Positions 50,442-59,344 of a DNA stretch of 64,000 bases are shown one piece after another. Under the pieces are notes generated by a model. The model was not told where the DNA came from. It was given only the letters and a program-made list of their open reading frames with translations, and did not search any database. The position numbers were made by a program, and so were the translations under genes. Within the stretch, counting starts at the first letter, position 1. Every line of letters starts with the position of its first letter. The stretch is from Cupriavidus metallidurans CH34 (GTDB lineage: Bacteria; Pseudomonadota; Gammaproteobacteria; Burkholderiales; Burkholderiaceae): positions 1,922,001 through 1,986,000 of the forward strand of contig NC_007974.2 in assembly GCF_000196015.1 (NCBI RefSeq). Direction: 5' to 3'.

Positions 50442-51410
50442 ATGTTGAAGACAGCCCGCCTTGCCGTGGCGCTTTGCGCCGCCACGCTCTCCGTCACCGC
50501 CCCCGCGCAGACGAACTGGCCCACACGCGCCGTGACAATCATCGTGCCGTTCACCCCCGGTGGCGGCACTGACATCGGCACGCGCCTTGTAGCCCAGCGC
50601 CTGTCGCAGCTCTGGGGACAACCGGTGGTCGTCGACAACCGCCCCGGCGCGGCCGGCAACGTTGGCCTGGAACTCACCGCGCGCGCCAAACCCGATGGCT
50701 ACACGCTGGTGGCGGGCAACGTCGGCACGCAATCGATCAATCCGTTCCTGTACAAGAAGCTCTCCTACAACCCTGACGGCTTCGTCCCGGTGACGATGAT
50801 GGCCGAGTTGCCATTTGCGCTCGTGGTCACGCCGGGCCTGCCCGCGAATACGCCGAAGGAACTCGTGGCGCTGGCCAAGGCCAAGCCGGGCAAGCTAACG
50901 TTTGCCAGTTCAGGCACCGGCGGCTCGCCGCATCTGTCTGGCGAGATCTTCAAGGCGGCGACCAGCACCGACATGCTCCACGTCCCATACAAGGGCGGCG
51001 GTGCGGCGATGACCGACCTGATGGCCGGCAACGTCGACATGTTGTTCGCGTCGATCCTCGAAACTACCGGCCACGTAAAGGCCGGCAAGCTGCGCGCGCT
51101 GGCCGTGACCGGCACTGTGCGCTCGCCGTCGATGCCAGATGTGCCGACGCTGGCCGAAGCCGGCATCCAGAACGCGGAGTCGGGCTCATGGGTGGGACTG
51201 CTGGCGCCGGCCGGCACGCCGAAGGAGATCGTCGACAAGATCGCCGCCAGCGTGAAGCAGGTGGTGGTCATTCCCGACGTGAAGAAGCAACTCATTGAGC
51301 AAGGCGCGATTCCAGTGGGCAATACGCCGCAGCAGTTCGCCGCCATCATCGCCCAGGACCGAAAGCGTTATGCAAAGATCATCGCCGATAATCATCTGAG
51401 CGCGGACTAA
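50442..51410 (+). CDS. Bug-family (TctC) periplasmic solute-binding protein
   Basis: 322 residues with a signal peptide (MLKTARLAVALCAATLSVTA, cleaved near APAQ). Mature signatures are NWPTRAVTIIVPFTPGGGTDIG, GQPVVVDNRPGAAG, YTLVAGN and HVPYKGGGAAM. It probably presents the sugar acid or a derivative handled by the neighbouring enzymes. No TctAB permease genes are in the operon, so uptake must use components encoded elsewhere. Confidence 0.92.
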   Translation: MLKTARLAVALCAATLSVTAPAQTNWPTRAVTIIVPFTPGGGTDIGTRLVAQRLSQLWGQPVVVDNRPGAAGNVGLELTARAKPDGYTLVAGNVGTQSINPFLYKKLSYNPDGFVPVTMMAELPFALVVTPGLPANTPKELVALAKAKPGKLTFASSGTGGSPHLSGEIFKAATSTDMLHVPYKGGGAAMTDLMAGNVDMLFASILETTGHVKAGKLRALAVTGTVRSPSMPDVPTLAEAGIQNAESGSWVGLLAPAGTPKEIVDKIAASVKQVVVIPDVKKQLIEQGAIPVGNTPQQFAAIIAQDRKRYAKIIADNHLSAD

Positions 51411-51453
51411 CCCGCACCCAGCCAAAACACCGATAACACAGGACTCTTCTCGC

Positions 51454-52392
51454 ATGAAACCCCGCCTCCTTCAGCATGGCCGACTCCCGGAAAAGACCGA
51501 AGCCCAGCTTGCCGAGCAGTTCGATATCCATCCGTTCTGGGCCGAGACCGATCCCGCCGGCTATCTGGCAAAACACGGTGGCGAGTTCGTGGCGATGACC
51601 ACGCGCGCCGCGATCGGCGTCGATGCCGCGATGCTGGCCGCTCTGCCGAACCTGCGCGTGATCTCGAGCTTCGGCGTGGGCACCGACAAGCTCGATCTGG
51701 AGACGGCCCGCGCGCGCGGCATCGCGGTCGGCTACACGCCGGACGTGCTCAACGACTGCGTGGCGGACACCGCGTTCGCGCTGCTGATGGACGCCGCGCG
51801 ACAGGTCAGCGCCGCGGACCGCTTCGTGCGGCGCGGCGAATGGCCCAAGGGCCCGTATCCGCTGACCACGCGCGTCAGCGGCAAGCGTCTGGGCATCGTC
51901 GGTATGGGCCGCATCGGACGGGTCATCGCCAGGCGTTCGATCGGATTCGACATGGAGGTGCGCTACTTCGGCCGCAAGCCGCAGGACGGTGTCGACTACG
52001 GTTTTGAGCCGTCGCTCGAAGCCCTGGCGAGCTGGGCGGACTTCCTGGTGGTAGCGACGTCGGGTGGCCCGTCCACGCGGCACCTGATCTCGGCCAGCGT
52101 GCTGGAGGCACTCGGGCCGCAGGGCTATCTGATCAACATCGCACGCGGCACGGTGGTGGACGAAGCCGCGCTCGTCAGCGCGCTGACCGACAAGCGCATC
52201 GCGGGCGCAGGGCTCGACGTGTTCGAGCGCGAGCCGCACGTGCCCGAAGCATTGTTCGCGCTCGACAACGTGGTGCTGCTGCCGCACGTGGCCAGCGGCA
52301 CGCATGAGACCCGTGCCGCCATGGCCGATCTGGTATTCGACAACCTCCAGAGCTTCTTCGCCACCGGCGCGGTGCTGAAATCCGCCGTCTGA
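51454..52392 (+). CDS. D-2-hydroxyacid dehydrogenase (GhrB/hydroxypyruvate-reductase type)
   Basis: 312 residues, full length. The NAD(P)-binding motif is GIVGMGRIGRVIARR. Catalytic residues are the arginine in NIARGTVVDE, the glutamate in VFEREPHVP and the histidine in LLPHVASGTHETR. It should interconvert a 2-keto acid and a D-2-hydroxy acid, such as glyoxylate, hydroxypyruvate or the keto product of the RraA-like lyase. It ends the operon, 43 bases after the Bug gene. Confidence 0.92.
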   Translation: MKPRLLQHGRLPEKTEAQLAEQFDIHPFWAETDPAGYLAKHGGEFVAMTTRAAIGVDAAMLAALPNLRVISSFGVGTDKLDLETARARGIAVGYTPDVLNDCVADTAFALLMDAARQVSAADRFVRRGEWPKGPYPLTTRVSGKRLGIVGMGRIGRVIARRSIGFDMEVRYFGRKPQDGVDYGFEPSLEALASWADFLVVATSGGPSTRHLISASVLEALGPQGYLINIARGTVVDEAALVSALTDKRIAGAGLDVFEREPHVPEALFALDNVVLLPHVASGTHETRAAMADLVFDNLQSFFATGAVLKSAV

Positions 52393-52499
52393 CTTCGCGA
52401 TCCGAAGTGTAGCCGGGTCGACACCAGGCAGAAATACTGCGCGCCCCGGCCCGGACTACACTGGCATCCCACATCTTCATCGCCCTAACGGAACGTGTG

Positions 52500-53333
52500 A
52501 TGCCCGAAGACTCTCGGCCCCAGCCCTCGGGGCGCCGCCGTCATCTGCTGGCCATGGGGCTTGGCGGCGCCGGCCTGATGGCCGCATCGCGCATGGCCAC
52601 GGCGCAAACGCCCGCCACGCCTCTGCCCCTCACCGCGCAGACCACCGAGGGGCCGTTCTACTTCGATGCCGGCAAGGTCCGCCAGGACATCACCGAAGGC
52701 CAGCCAGGCGTGCCGGTGGAGGTCCGCTTCACGGTGGTCGACATGCATGGCCGGCCGCTCGCGGGCAGGCGCGTCGACCTCTGGCACTGCAATGCCTCGG
52801 GGGTCTATTCCGGCTATGCGGGCCAGGTGGATGACCACGGCCAGCGCGTGTCCATGCGGGACCGCACATTCCTGCGCGGAAGCCAGCCGGTGGGCGCCGA
52901 CGGCGTGGCGGTGTTCCGCACCATCTACCCCGGTTGGTACGCGGGGCGCGCCACGCATCTGCATATGAAGGTAATCGACGGCAGCCGTACATTGCTGACT
53001 ACGCAGTGTTTCCTGCCCGATGCGCTCAGCGAGTATCTCTATACGCAACTGCCGACATACCGCCGCAAGGGCGTGCGCGAAGTCCTCAACCGCAATGACG
53101 GTATCGCGCTGATGGCCGGCGATACCGTGCTGGGCGCCGTGCGCGAAGCCCGCGACCGGTATGTGATCGCGCTGACCCTGGTGGTTGATCCCACCGCCAC
53201 GGCGCCGCGCGAGCCAGGCCATCCGCCGGGGCCACCACCCGGCGCACCCGGCGGCTTCGGCGAATCCATGGTGCCTGCCGAAGGCATGGCCCGCGTCGAG
53301 GCGATCGTTCCCGGCCAGCATCTCCAGAAGTAG
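52500..53333 (+). CDS. Tat-exported intradiol ring-cleavage dioxygenase family protein
   Basis: 277 residues. A twin-arginine signal (RRRHLLAMGLGGAGLMAASR) leads the protein. The Dioxygenase_C domain follows, with TTEGPFYFD, VDLWHCNASGVYSGY (first tyrosine ligand) and YPGWYAGRATHLH (second tyrosine and the HxH pair). All four Fe(III) ligands of catechol-type dioxygenases are therefore present. Export via Tat suggests a folded metalloenzyme acting outside the cytoplasm on catecholic compounds. The C-terminal ~45 residues contain a Pro/Gly-rich linker. GTG at 52497 is an alternative start. Confidence 0.87.
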   Translation: MPEDSRPQPSGRRRHLLAMGLGGAGLMAASRMATAQTPATPLPLTAQTTEGPFYFDAGKVRQDITEGQPGVPVEVRFTVVDMHGRPLAGRRVDLWHCNASGVYSGYAGQVDDHGQRVSMRDRTFLRGSQPVGADGVAVFRTIYPGWYAGRATHLHMKVIDGSRTLLTTQCFLPDALSEYLYTQLPTYRRKGVREVLNRNDGIALMAGDTVLGAVREARDRYVIALTLVVDPTATAPREPGHPPGPPPGAPGGFGESMVPAEGMARVEAIVPGQHLQK

Positions 53334-53618
53334 CATCCCGCCCCACCGCCCCGGTTCCGTCTCACCCGCATGACGGATATACCGGGTGCAGTCAAATCCC
53401 CTACGCTGTACGGATTGCCGCCGCCAAACCCATGGTAGCGGCGTCCGGGCGCTTGCCGCCGCCGAAAAAAGTATCAGACATGATCGGCAATTGTTCGCTA
53501 TGCTCCCCACAACGGCAATGATTTCCCTGTTGCAGCTCACCTCCGCTCAGTACTAGTTGGTCAATGGATGGCGCCCACCGAAGGCGCCGCGTGCAGCGTA
53601 GTCTCGTGAGGGCCCCCG

Positions 53619-55208
53619 ATGCAGCGAAGCTGGTTCCTGGTGGTGACGATCGTGCTGACGACGTTGGCCACGCTGTTTCCCGTGGGAATCGGTGTGTTCA
53701 TGGCGCAGCTCGAGGCGAACCGGCGCGAGGCAGACCAACTAAGCGTGTTTGCCGATGCCGCGACCCGGCGGGCCGAACTGGTCATGACGCAGGCAATCAA
53801 TGCGCTGCAGGATATGGAAATGCTCCGGGAGGAGCCATGCACACCCGCCAACCTGGTCCAGCTTCGCCGCATCACCTACACCTATTCCTATATTCAGGAC
53901 GCCGGCATCTATCGCGCCGGCAAACGGCTTTGCTCGGCGCTGCTTGGCCCCATCGAGCCTGGACAGCTCCCCTTGCCGCCGCCCGACTGGCGCACGCCTG
54001 ACGGGCTGGACTACTGGTTCGACCAGCCCGTCCCGTTCAATGCCCAGCGCCACGTGGTGCTGATCGGCCGCAACGGCAACAACGTCGGGCTCGACTCGCA
54101 GGTCTTCGTCGATGTCGTCGATCGCGAATCGCGAATGCTGGCCGTGGTGCAGACCGACGCCGGCCGTATCTTCTCGGCAACGCAGGGCGCGAACCTGACG
54201 CGGCTGCAGCAGGCCTACTCGGAACACTCATATGGGTCAGGCGCCGACGCCGCGCAGGAAGACGACGCCTCGATCGTCCTGCGTAAATCACGCAACATGC
54301 CGCTGGCGGTCGTGGTGCTTGCCCCGCGCGCGGCGTTGCTGGCCAACTGGAAATCGCTGCTGATCGGCGGGCTGGTGGTGGGACTGTCCGCCGGCGTGCC
54401 GCTCGGCATCCTGGTCTGGCGACGGGCCACACGGCGCTTCAGCCTGGAAGGCGAACTGCGCAGCGCCGTGCGCCGCCACGAGATGGCAGTGCATTACCAG
54501 CCGATTGCCTCGCTGGCGGACAACCACTGGGTGGGCGTGGAGGCGCTGGTCCGCTGGCGCCGCAACGGCAGGCTCGTGCGGCCCAACCTGTTTATTCCGA
54601 TGGCGGAGAACGCTGGTCTGATCCAGCAGATCACCGACCAGGTGCTGGACATTATCCTGTCGGAACTCGGCACGCTGCTGCGCCGGTTCCCGTCGTTCTA
54701 CGTGTCGATCAACGTCGGCGTGGAAGACCTCAAGAGCCGGCGCTTTCTGAGCGTGCTCAATGCGCGGCTGCGCGGCTCAGGCATCGCGCCCCAGCAGATC
54801 CGCATCGAGGCCACCGAGCGCGGCTTTCTGGAGCCCGACGTGGCCCGCGACACGATCCAGGCATTTCGCGATGCCGGACATCCGGTCTATATCGACGACT
54901 TCGGCACCGGCTATTCGAGCCTGTCGTACTTGCAGAGCTTCAAGGTCGATGCGCTCAAGATCGACAAGTCGTTCGTCGACACGATCGGCCAGGAGGCCGC
55001 GTCGAGTACCGTGGCGCCGCACATCATCGCGATGGCGCAGTCGCTCGGCCTGCAGGTCATCGCCGAGGGCATCGAGGACAAGATGCAGGCCGACTTCCTG
55101 CGCGAGCAGGGCGTCGACTACGGCCAGGGATGGCTGTTCGGGCGGCCCATGCCCGCTGTGGAACTGGCGCAACTGATGACGCGGGCCACGCCGCAAGCGG
55201 TGGCCTGA
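53619..55208 (+). CDS. CSS-motif EAL-domain c-di-GMP phosphodiesterase (PdeC-like)
   Basis: 529 residues. Transmembrane helix 1 (~6-28) and helix 2 (~242-264) flank a periplasmic CSS-motif domain with two cysteines (EEPCTPA and KRLCSAL). The cytoplasmic EAL domain spans ~280-525 with all catalytic motifs: GVEALVRW, SINVGVED, RIEATERG, YIDDFGTGYSSLSYL, ALKIDKSFV and IAEGIED. It should hydrolyse c-di-GMP to pGpG. In E. coli PdeC the periplasmic disulfide, controlled by DsbA/B, restrains activity. It probably links envelope redox state to the motile-sessile switch. It is encoded alone. Confidence 0.93.
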   Translation: MQRSWFLVVTIVLTTLATLFPVGIGVFMAQLEANRREADQLSVFADAATRRAELVMTQAINALQDMEMLREEPCTPANLVQLRRITYTYSYIQDAGIYRAGKRLCSALLGPIEPGQLPLPPPDWRTPDGLDYWFDQPVPFNAQRHVVLIGRNGNNVGLDSQVFVDVVDRESRMLAVVQTDAGRIFSATQGANLTRLQQAYSEHSYGSGADAAQEDDASIVLRKSRNMPLAVVVLAPRAALLANWKSLLIGGLVVGLSAGVPLGILVWRRATRRFSLEGELRSAVRRHEMAVHYQPIASLADNHWVGVEALVRWRRNGRLVRPNLFIPMAENAGLIQQITDQVLDIILSELGTLLRRFPSFYVSINVGVEDLKSRRFLSVLNARLRGSGIAPQQIRIEATERGFLEPDVARDTIQAFRDAGHPVYIDDFGTGYSSLSYLQSFKVDALKIDKSFVDTIGQEAASSTVAPHIIAMAQSLGLQVIAEGIEDKMQADFLREQGVDYGQGWLFGRPMPAVELAQLMTRATPQAVA

Positions 55209-55282
55209 CGGCTAGAATCGACCAACCCACCGGTGATACGCCGCCGAATCATTTCCCAACGTATTGACCCCGGAGCCCCCGC

Positions 55283-55900
55283 ATGTCGCTACCTGCCCTG
55301 TTCCTGACCGCTGCCGGCGTGGGTCTGGCCGTGGCCGCCCCCGTCGGCCCGATGGGAATGCTCTGCATCCGGCGGACGCTGACCGACGGGCCCCGCGCCG
55401 GGCTGGCCATCGGCTTCGGCATTGCCTGCGGCGATGCGATCTACGGACTGGTGGCGGCGTTGGGGCTGGTAGGCGTCTCGCAATTCATGCTGGCCTACGA
55501 CAAGCCACTGCATCTGGCCGCCGGGCTGTTCCTGGTCTACCTGGGGCTGCGCACGTTCCTGCAGAAGCCGACCGACCAGGCGGCTACGCTGAACAGCAAT
55601 GGCTACGGCGCGCGGGCCTTTGGCAGCGCGCTGCTGCTGACGCTCACCAACCCGCAGACGATCATCATGTTCGCCGCGTTGTTCGCCACACTGGCGCCGC
55701 GTGGCGCGTTCTCGACCCCGATCGCGATGACAACGGTGCTCGGCGTGTTCTGCGGCTCGATCCTGTGGTGGTGCGTGCTGGTGACGATCGTCAGTGGCGC
55801 CCGTCATGCGCTGGGGATGCGCGTGCGCCAATGGATTGATCGCGCGGCCGGCGTGGCGCTGGCGGCGTTCGGTGTGTCGGAAATCCGGCGCGCCCTGTAG
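55283..55900 (+). CDS. LysE-family exporter
   Basis: 205 residues with about six hydrophobic helices. The N-terminal AAPVGPMGMLCIRRTLTDGPRAGLAIGFGIACGDAIYG is the LysE signature. LTNPQTIIMFAALFATLAP follows in the middle. Members export amino acids or related metabolites. The substrate is unknown. It lies 74 bases after the EAL gene and converges on the Bug gene. Confidence 0.9.
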   Translation: MSLPALFLTAAGVGLAVAAPVGPMGMLCIRRTLTDGPRAGLAIGFGIACGDAIYGLVAALGLVGVSQFMLAYDKPLHLAAGLFLVYLGLRTFLQKPTDQAATLNSNGYGARAFGSALLLTLTNPQTIIMFAALFATLAPRGAFSTPIAMTTVLGVFCGSILWWCVLVTIVSGARHALGMRVRQWIDRAAGVALAAFGVSEIRRAL

Positions 55901-55954
55901 CCCTATACCCCTGGCGGCACCGGGGATATGACCACCCCGATGCCGTACCGCTGA

Positions 55955-56950
55955 TTACTCGGCCTTCGCGCCCGAATCCTTCGCCACCTTGGTCCACTTG
56001 GTGGTTTCCGTCTTGATGAAGGCGGCAAGCTGCGGCGGCGTCATGTCGCCAGCCGTCACGCCCTGATCGTCGAAGCGCTTCTGCACGTCCGACTGCTTCA
56101 GCACCTTGGCAAGTTCCGCGCTCATACGCTGGCGAATCGGCTCCGGGGTGCCGCGCGGCGCCATCAGCGCATACCACGTGGTCACCTCGTAGCCGGGCAC
56201 GCCGCTTTCCGCCACCGTCGGCACGCCAGGATAGGCGGGCGAACGCTTGGCCGACGTGACGGCCAGCGCCTTGACCTTGCCGCTCTTCACGTGCGGATTC
56301 GCCGACGGGCTGGTCTCGATCGCCATCTGGATCTGGCCCGCGATCAGGTCGGTCATCATCGGCGCGCCGCCTTTGTAGGGCACGTGCGAGATATCGGTGC
56401 CCGTGGCCGAGCGGAACAGCTCGCCGGACAGGTGCTCGGTGCTGCCGATGCCCGCCGAACCGTAGTTCACCTTGCCCGGATTGGCCTTGATGTAGGCGAT
56501 CAGTTCCTGCACGTTCCTGGCGGGAATCGACGTGTTCACCAGCACGACGTTGGGCGTCAGCGCCACCATGCCGATCGGCTCCAGATCCTTCTGGAAATCG
56601 TACGGCAGCGTCTTGTAGATGCCGGGGGCCATGGTGTGAGCCACGGTCGCCAGCAGGAACGTGTAGCCGTCCGGATTCGCACGCGCTACCAGCGCGCCGC
56701 CGATGGTGCCACCCGCGCCGGGACGGTTATCGACCACCACGGGCTGGCCAAGCGCCTCGCCCAGCCGTTGTCCGACCGCACGGCCGATGATGTCCGTGGT
56801 GCCGCCCGACGCGAACGGCACAACGAGCGTGATCGGCTTCGACGGCCAGTGGTCGGCGGCAAATGCGGAGCCGGTCGGGACGGCGGCCACGACAATGGCC
56901 GCCCCCGCCAGCATCCTGAGCGCCGTGCGGCGCGCCATGCATGGGGTCAT
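55955..56950 (-). CDS. Bug-family (TctC) periplasmic solute-binding protein
   Basis: 331 residues with a signal peptide ending near AFAA after two arginines (ARRTALRMLAGAAIVVAA). Mature signatures are HWPSKPITLVVPFASGGTTDIIGR, GQPVVVDNRPGAGG, GYTFLLATVAHTM and ISHVPYKGGAPMM. It is the third Bug receptor in the window. A GAGGAGA site precedes the ATG. A LysR gene lies 100 bases upstream on the same strand, with no enzyme gene between, so the ligand cannot be guessed. Confidence 0.92.
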   Translation of the reverse strand: MTPCMARRTALRMLAGAAIVVAAVPTGSAFAADHWPSKPITLVVPFASGGTTDIIGRAVGQRLGEALGQPVVVDNRPGAGGTIGGALVARANPDGYTFLLATVAHTMAPGIYKTLPYDFQKDLEPIGMVALTPNVVLVNTSIPARNVQELIAYIKANPGKVNYGSAGIGSTEHLSGELFRSATGTDISHVPYKGGAPMMTDLIAGQIQMAIETSPSANPHVKSGKVKALAVTSAKRSPAYPGVPTVAESGVPGYEVTTWYALMAPRGTPEPIRQRMSAELAKVLKQSDVQKRFDDQGVTAGDMTPPQLAAFIKTETTKWTKVAKDSGAKAE

Positions 56951-57050
56951 GCGAGTCTCCTCGGGGAACTATGGAATTCTGAAATGCCTGATCCCTGAGA
57001 CTTTACGAAGGTGGCGAAGCCTGCACCAGCCCCGTGCCGGCGGGAGGTGT

Positions 57051-57977
57051 TCAGGATTTGTGAAGGGTGGCGCCGGGCCAGCGTTCGGCCGTGACCAGTT
57101 GGCGGGCCACTGATTCGAGCACGCCTCGCGCTGCCAGGCCGGCCGGCGACAGTTCGTCGTCCGACAGGCTGACCAGCAGGTTCGGACGCCTGACGCTGGC
57201 ATCGGCGATCTCGATCAGCGCCAGCGGGTCGCCCAGATGGCGCGCCACGGCGGCGCCAGGCTGAATCGTCGCGCCAATGCCGGCGCGCACGGCGTCCATC
57301 AGTACGGCCAGCCCGTCGATTTCGGCCACCACGTTCAGCGCACGCTGGTGACGGGCCGCGGCCGCGTTCAGCACGGCACGCAGACCGTGCGCGCTGCTGG
57401 GCAGAATCAGCGGGATGTCGCCGATGTCCTCGAGCCGCACCGCATTTGCCGCTGGCAAGCCGGGCTGATCGGGGCGCGCGATCAGGAAAAGCCGCTCTTC
57501 GAGCAATGGCGTGGTGCTCCAGCGCTGACCCGCTTCGAGCTGGAACAGCACGGCCAGGTCAAGCTGGCGCGCGCCAATCATCGAAGCCAGGTTGCCGGAG
57601 AGGCTTTCGACCAGATGAAGACGGATATCGGGATAACGCTCGCGCATCGCGACCATGAACGGAGGCCCCAGCACCGCCAGCGTGCTCGGTGCCATGCCCA
57701 CGCTGACGTGGCCCGACAGCCGCGCCGTCCGCGCCGCGCGCGCGGCATCGTCCGCGTGGCGCAGCGCCAGTTGCGCCTGACGCCAGAAGGCCAGACCCGC
57801 GTCGGTCGGCACCACGCCGCTCGACGTGCGCTGCAGCAGTCGCGTGGATAGCTCGCTCTCGAGGCGGCTGATCTGCTGGCTCAACGCGGACGTGACGACG
57901 CCCAGTCGCTGGGCCGCCTGCCCCATGCTGCCAAGCTCCACCACATGCACGAAGTAGCGCAACTGCCGCAGTTCCAT
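57051..57977 (-). CDS. LysR-family regulator (Nac/Cbl-like)
   Basis: 308 residues from the ATG at 57977, which follows AGGAGAGGAA; the frame begins five codons earlier without a ribosome site. The helix-turn-helix is MELRQLRYFVHVVELGSMGQ and VVTSALSQQISRLESELS. The effector domain contains VSVGMAPSTLAVLGPPFM and GARQLDLAVLF. The N-terminus resembles nitrogen-assimilation-control LysR proteins, but the effector is not predictable. It is probably linked to the downstream Bug receptor gene. Confidence 0.88.
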   Translation of the reverse strand: MELRQLRYFVHVVELGSMGQAAQRLGVVTSALSQQISRLESELSTRLLQRTSSGVVPTDAGLAFWRQAQLALRHADDAARAARTARLSGHVSVGMAPSTLAVLGPPFMVAMRERYPDIRLHLVESLSGNLASMIGARQLDLAVLFQLEAGQRWSTTPLLEERLFLIARPDQPGLPAANAVRLEDIGDIPLILPSSAHGLRAVLNAAAARHQRALNVVAEIDGLAVLMDAVRAGIGATIQPGAAVARHLGDPLALIEIADASVRRPNLLVSLSDDELSPAGLAARGVLESVARQLVTAERWPGATLHKS

Positions 57978-58195
57978 TTCCTCTCCTGTCACAAGCCCCC
58001 GGTATTGTGCCTTGTACGCGGGTTGACCGGGTGGGCACGATGGTCGAGCATGTCGACATCGTCCTCGCCGTGCAGCGCGGTGACGCTACCGTCACCGCGC
58101 TGCACCGTCACCCGCCAGATGACCGGCAGATGGCAGGCACAGTCCTCGCTTGCCACGCTATTGATCACCACGTGTATCCAAACGGAGCTTCCACC

Positions 58196-58675
58196 ATGCA
58201 AAGCACTCCACCGGCTGCCGCAACGTTGTGGCCGATGCCGACATTCTCTTTCCAGGCCTTGACGTCGTTCGATCACAGCGCAATGGAGAGCTGGCACAAA
58301 TTCATGGGCCTCAATGCCGACTTCACGCGTTCAATGTTCGAGGAAGTCCAGTTCGACTGGGCATCATGCTTCGTGCCGCAGGACCCCGAGGACTTTTACG
58401 TGCGCGAATGGTCGTGCCAGATCCCGCTCCTGTCGATCCCGCTGCGCTACGCCACGGCCATGATCGAACTGACGGCTTCCACGCAGCGCGCATGGATGGA
58501 TGCCTGGGGTCACATGTTCGGGCTGCCGGTGCTGCCAACACCGTTGTCACTGATGCCAGCGGCCGTCACCGATATGCCTGCCGCAGCACCGAAGGGCGAG
58601 GTCGAAGACGTTCCCGCTGCGTCCATCCGCGAGACGCCACATCCGCGCAAGGGTAAAGCCGCGTCGTCGACGTAA
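58196..58675 (+). CDS. small phasin-like protein of unknown function
   Basis: 159 residues from the ATG at 58196, preceded by CGGAG. It has no signal peptide. The middle is amphipathic-helical (SFDHSAMESWHKFMGLNADF, then SIPLRYATAMIELTASTQRAWMDAWGHMFGLP). The tail is Pro/Ala-rich with a Lys/Arg-rich end (HPRKGKAASS). The helical middle plus basic disordered tail recalls phasins and PhaM-type granule proteins of polyhydroxybutyrate producers. The similarity is only general and no catalytic motif is seen. An alternative is an unrelated Burkholderiaceae-specific protein. Confidence 0.6.
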   Translation: MQSTPPAAATLWPMPTFSFQALTSFDHSAMESWHKFMGLNADFTRSMFEEVQFDWASCFVPQDPEDFYVREWSCQIPLLSIPLRYATAMIELTASTQRAWMDAWGHMFGLPVLPTPLSLMPAAVTDMPAAAPKGEVEDVPAASIRETPHPRKGKAASST

Positions 58676-58839
58676 CCAACGGTTGCAGATTCGTTCTGGC
58701 GGCATCACGCGGAGATCGTCGTTCTTCGTTGTAACGACTATGCTGCAAGGGACTGACCTCCGCGTCATGCCGCCTGCCCGATGACATTCTGGGCGCACCC
58801 GGCCAGGCAAGTGATTCGCGCCCATCTCGCGAGGCGACT

Positions 58840-59181
58840 ATGCGCAAGATCCTCCTCACCAGCCTGATTGTTGCCACGGCGGCCGTGGCGGCCGCGCCGA
58901 TGGCACATGCCCAGGACAAGAAGCAGTTCGACCCCTACACGCAAGGCGCGAAGTCGGATCAGTACAACCCGTACACCGATGGCGCCAGGACCGGCGACAA
59001 GTTCGATCCCTACACCCAGGGCGCGAACACGTCGGCGCAATCCAATCTGGTGCCGGACCAGAAGGCCGACCCGTACACCGAGGGCGCGAAGGCGGGCAAG
59101 TATGACCCGTACACCGACGGCGCGCGCACCGGCAAGTTCGACCCCTTCGTGGACGGCGCCAAGTCCGACTCCGACAAGTAG
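58840..59181 (+). CDS. exported DPYTxGA-repeat protein, function unknown
   Basis: 113 residues. A signal peptide (MRKILLTSLIVATAAVAAAP, cleavage after AHA at residue 24) is followed by six imperfect repeats of the form [FY][DN]P[YF][TV]xGAxxG spaced 11-22 residues apart. The mature protein is very polar, rich in Asp, Lys, Gly, Tyr and Thr, without cysteine or hydrophobic segments. It is probably a disordered periplasmic or extracellular protein. A GAGGCG site precedes the ATG. No known domain was recognised. The repeating aspartates and carbonyl-rich turns could bind cations, which is speculation. Confidence 0.75.
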   Translation: MRKILLTSLIVATAAVAAAPMAHAQDKKQFDPYTQGAKSDQYNPYTDGARTGDKFDPYTQGANTSAQSNLVPDQKADPYTEGAKAGKYDPYTDGARTGKFDPFVDGAKSDSDK

Positions 59182-59344
59182 CCCTCATCCCTCGTTTGAC
59201 GCCATGAACCCGCCCGGTGCCGCCGCAAGGCCGCGCCGGGCTTTCTGCTTCGGGTGACGGGCCGTCTACAGCCGCACTACTTCAGCGCGTCCGCGCCGTC
59301 TGGGCAACCGCGGGCGCCTGGCGCCTTGGCAATTGCCACTACGA

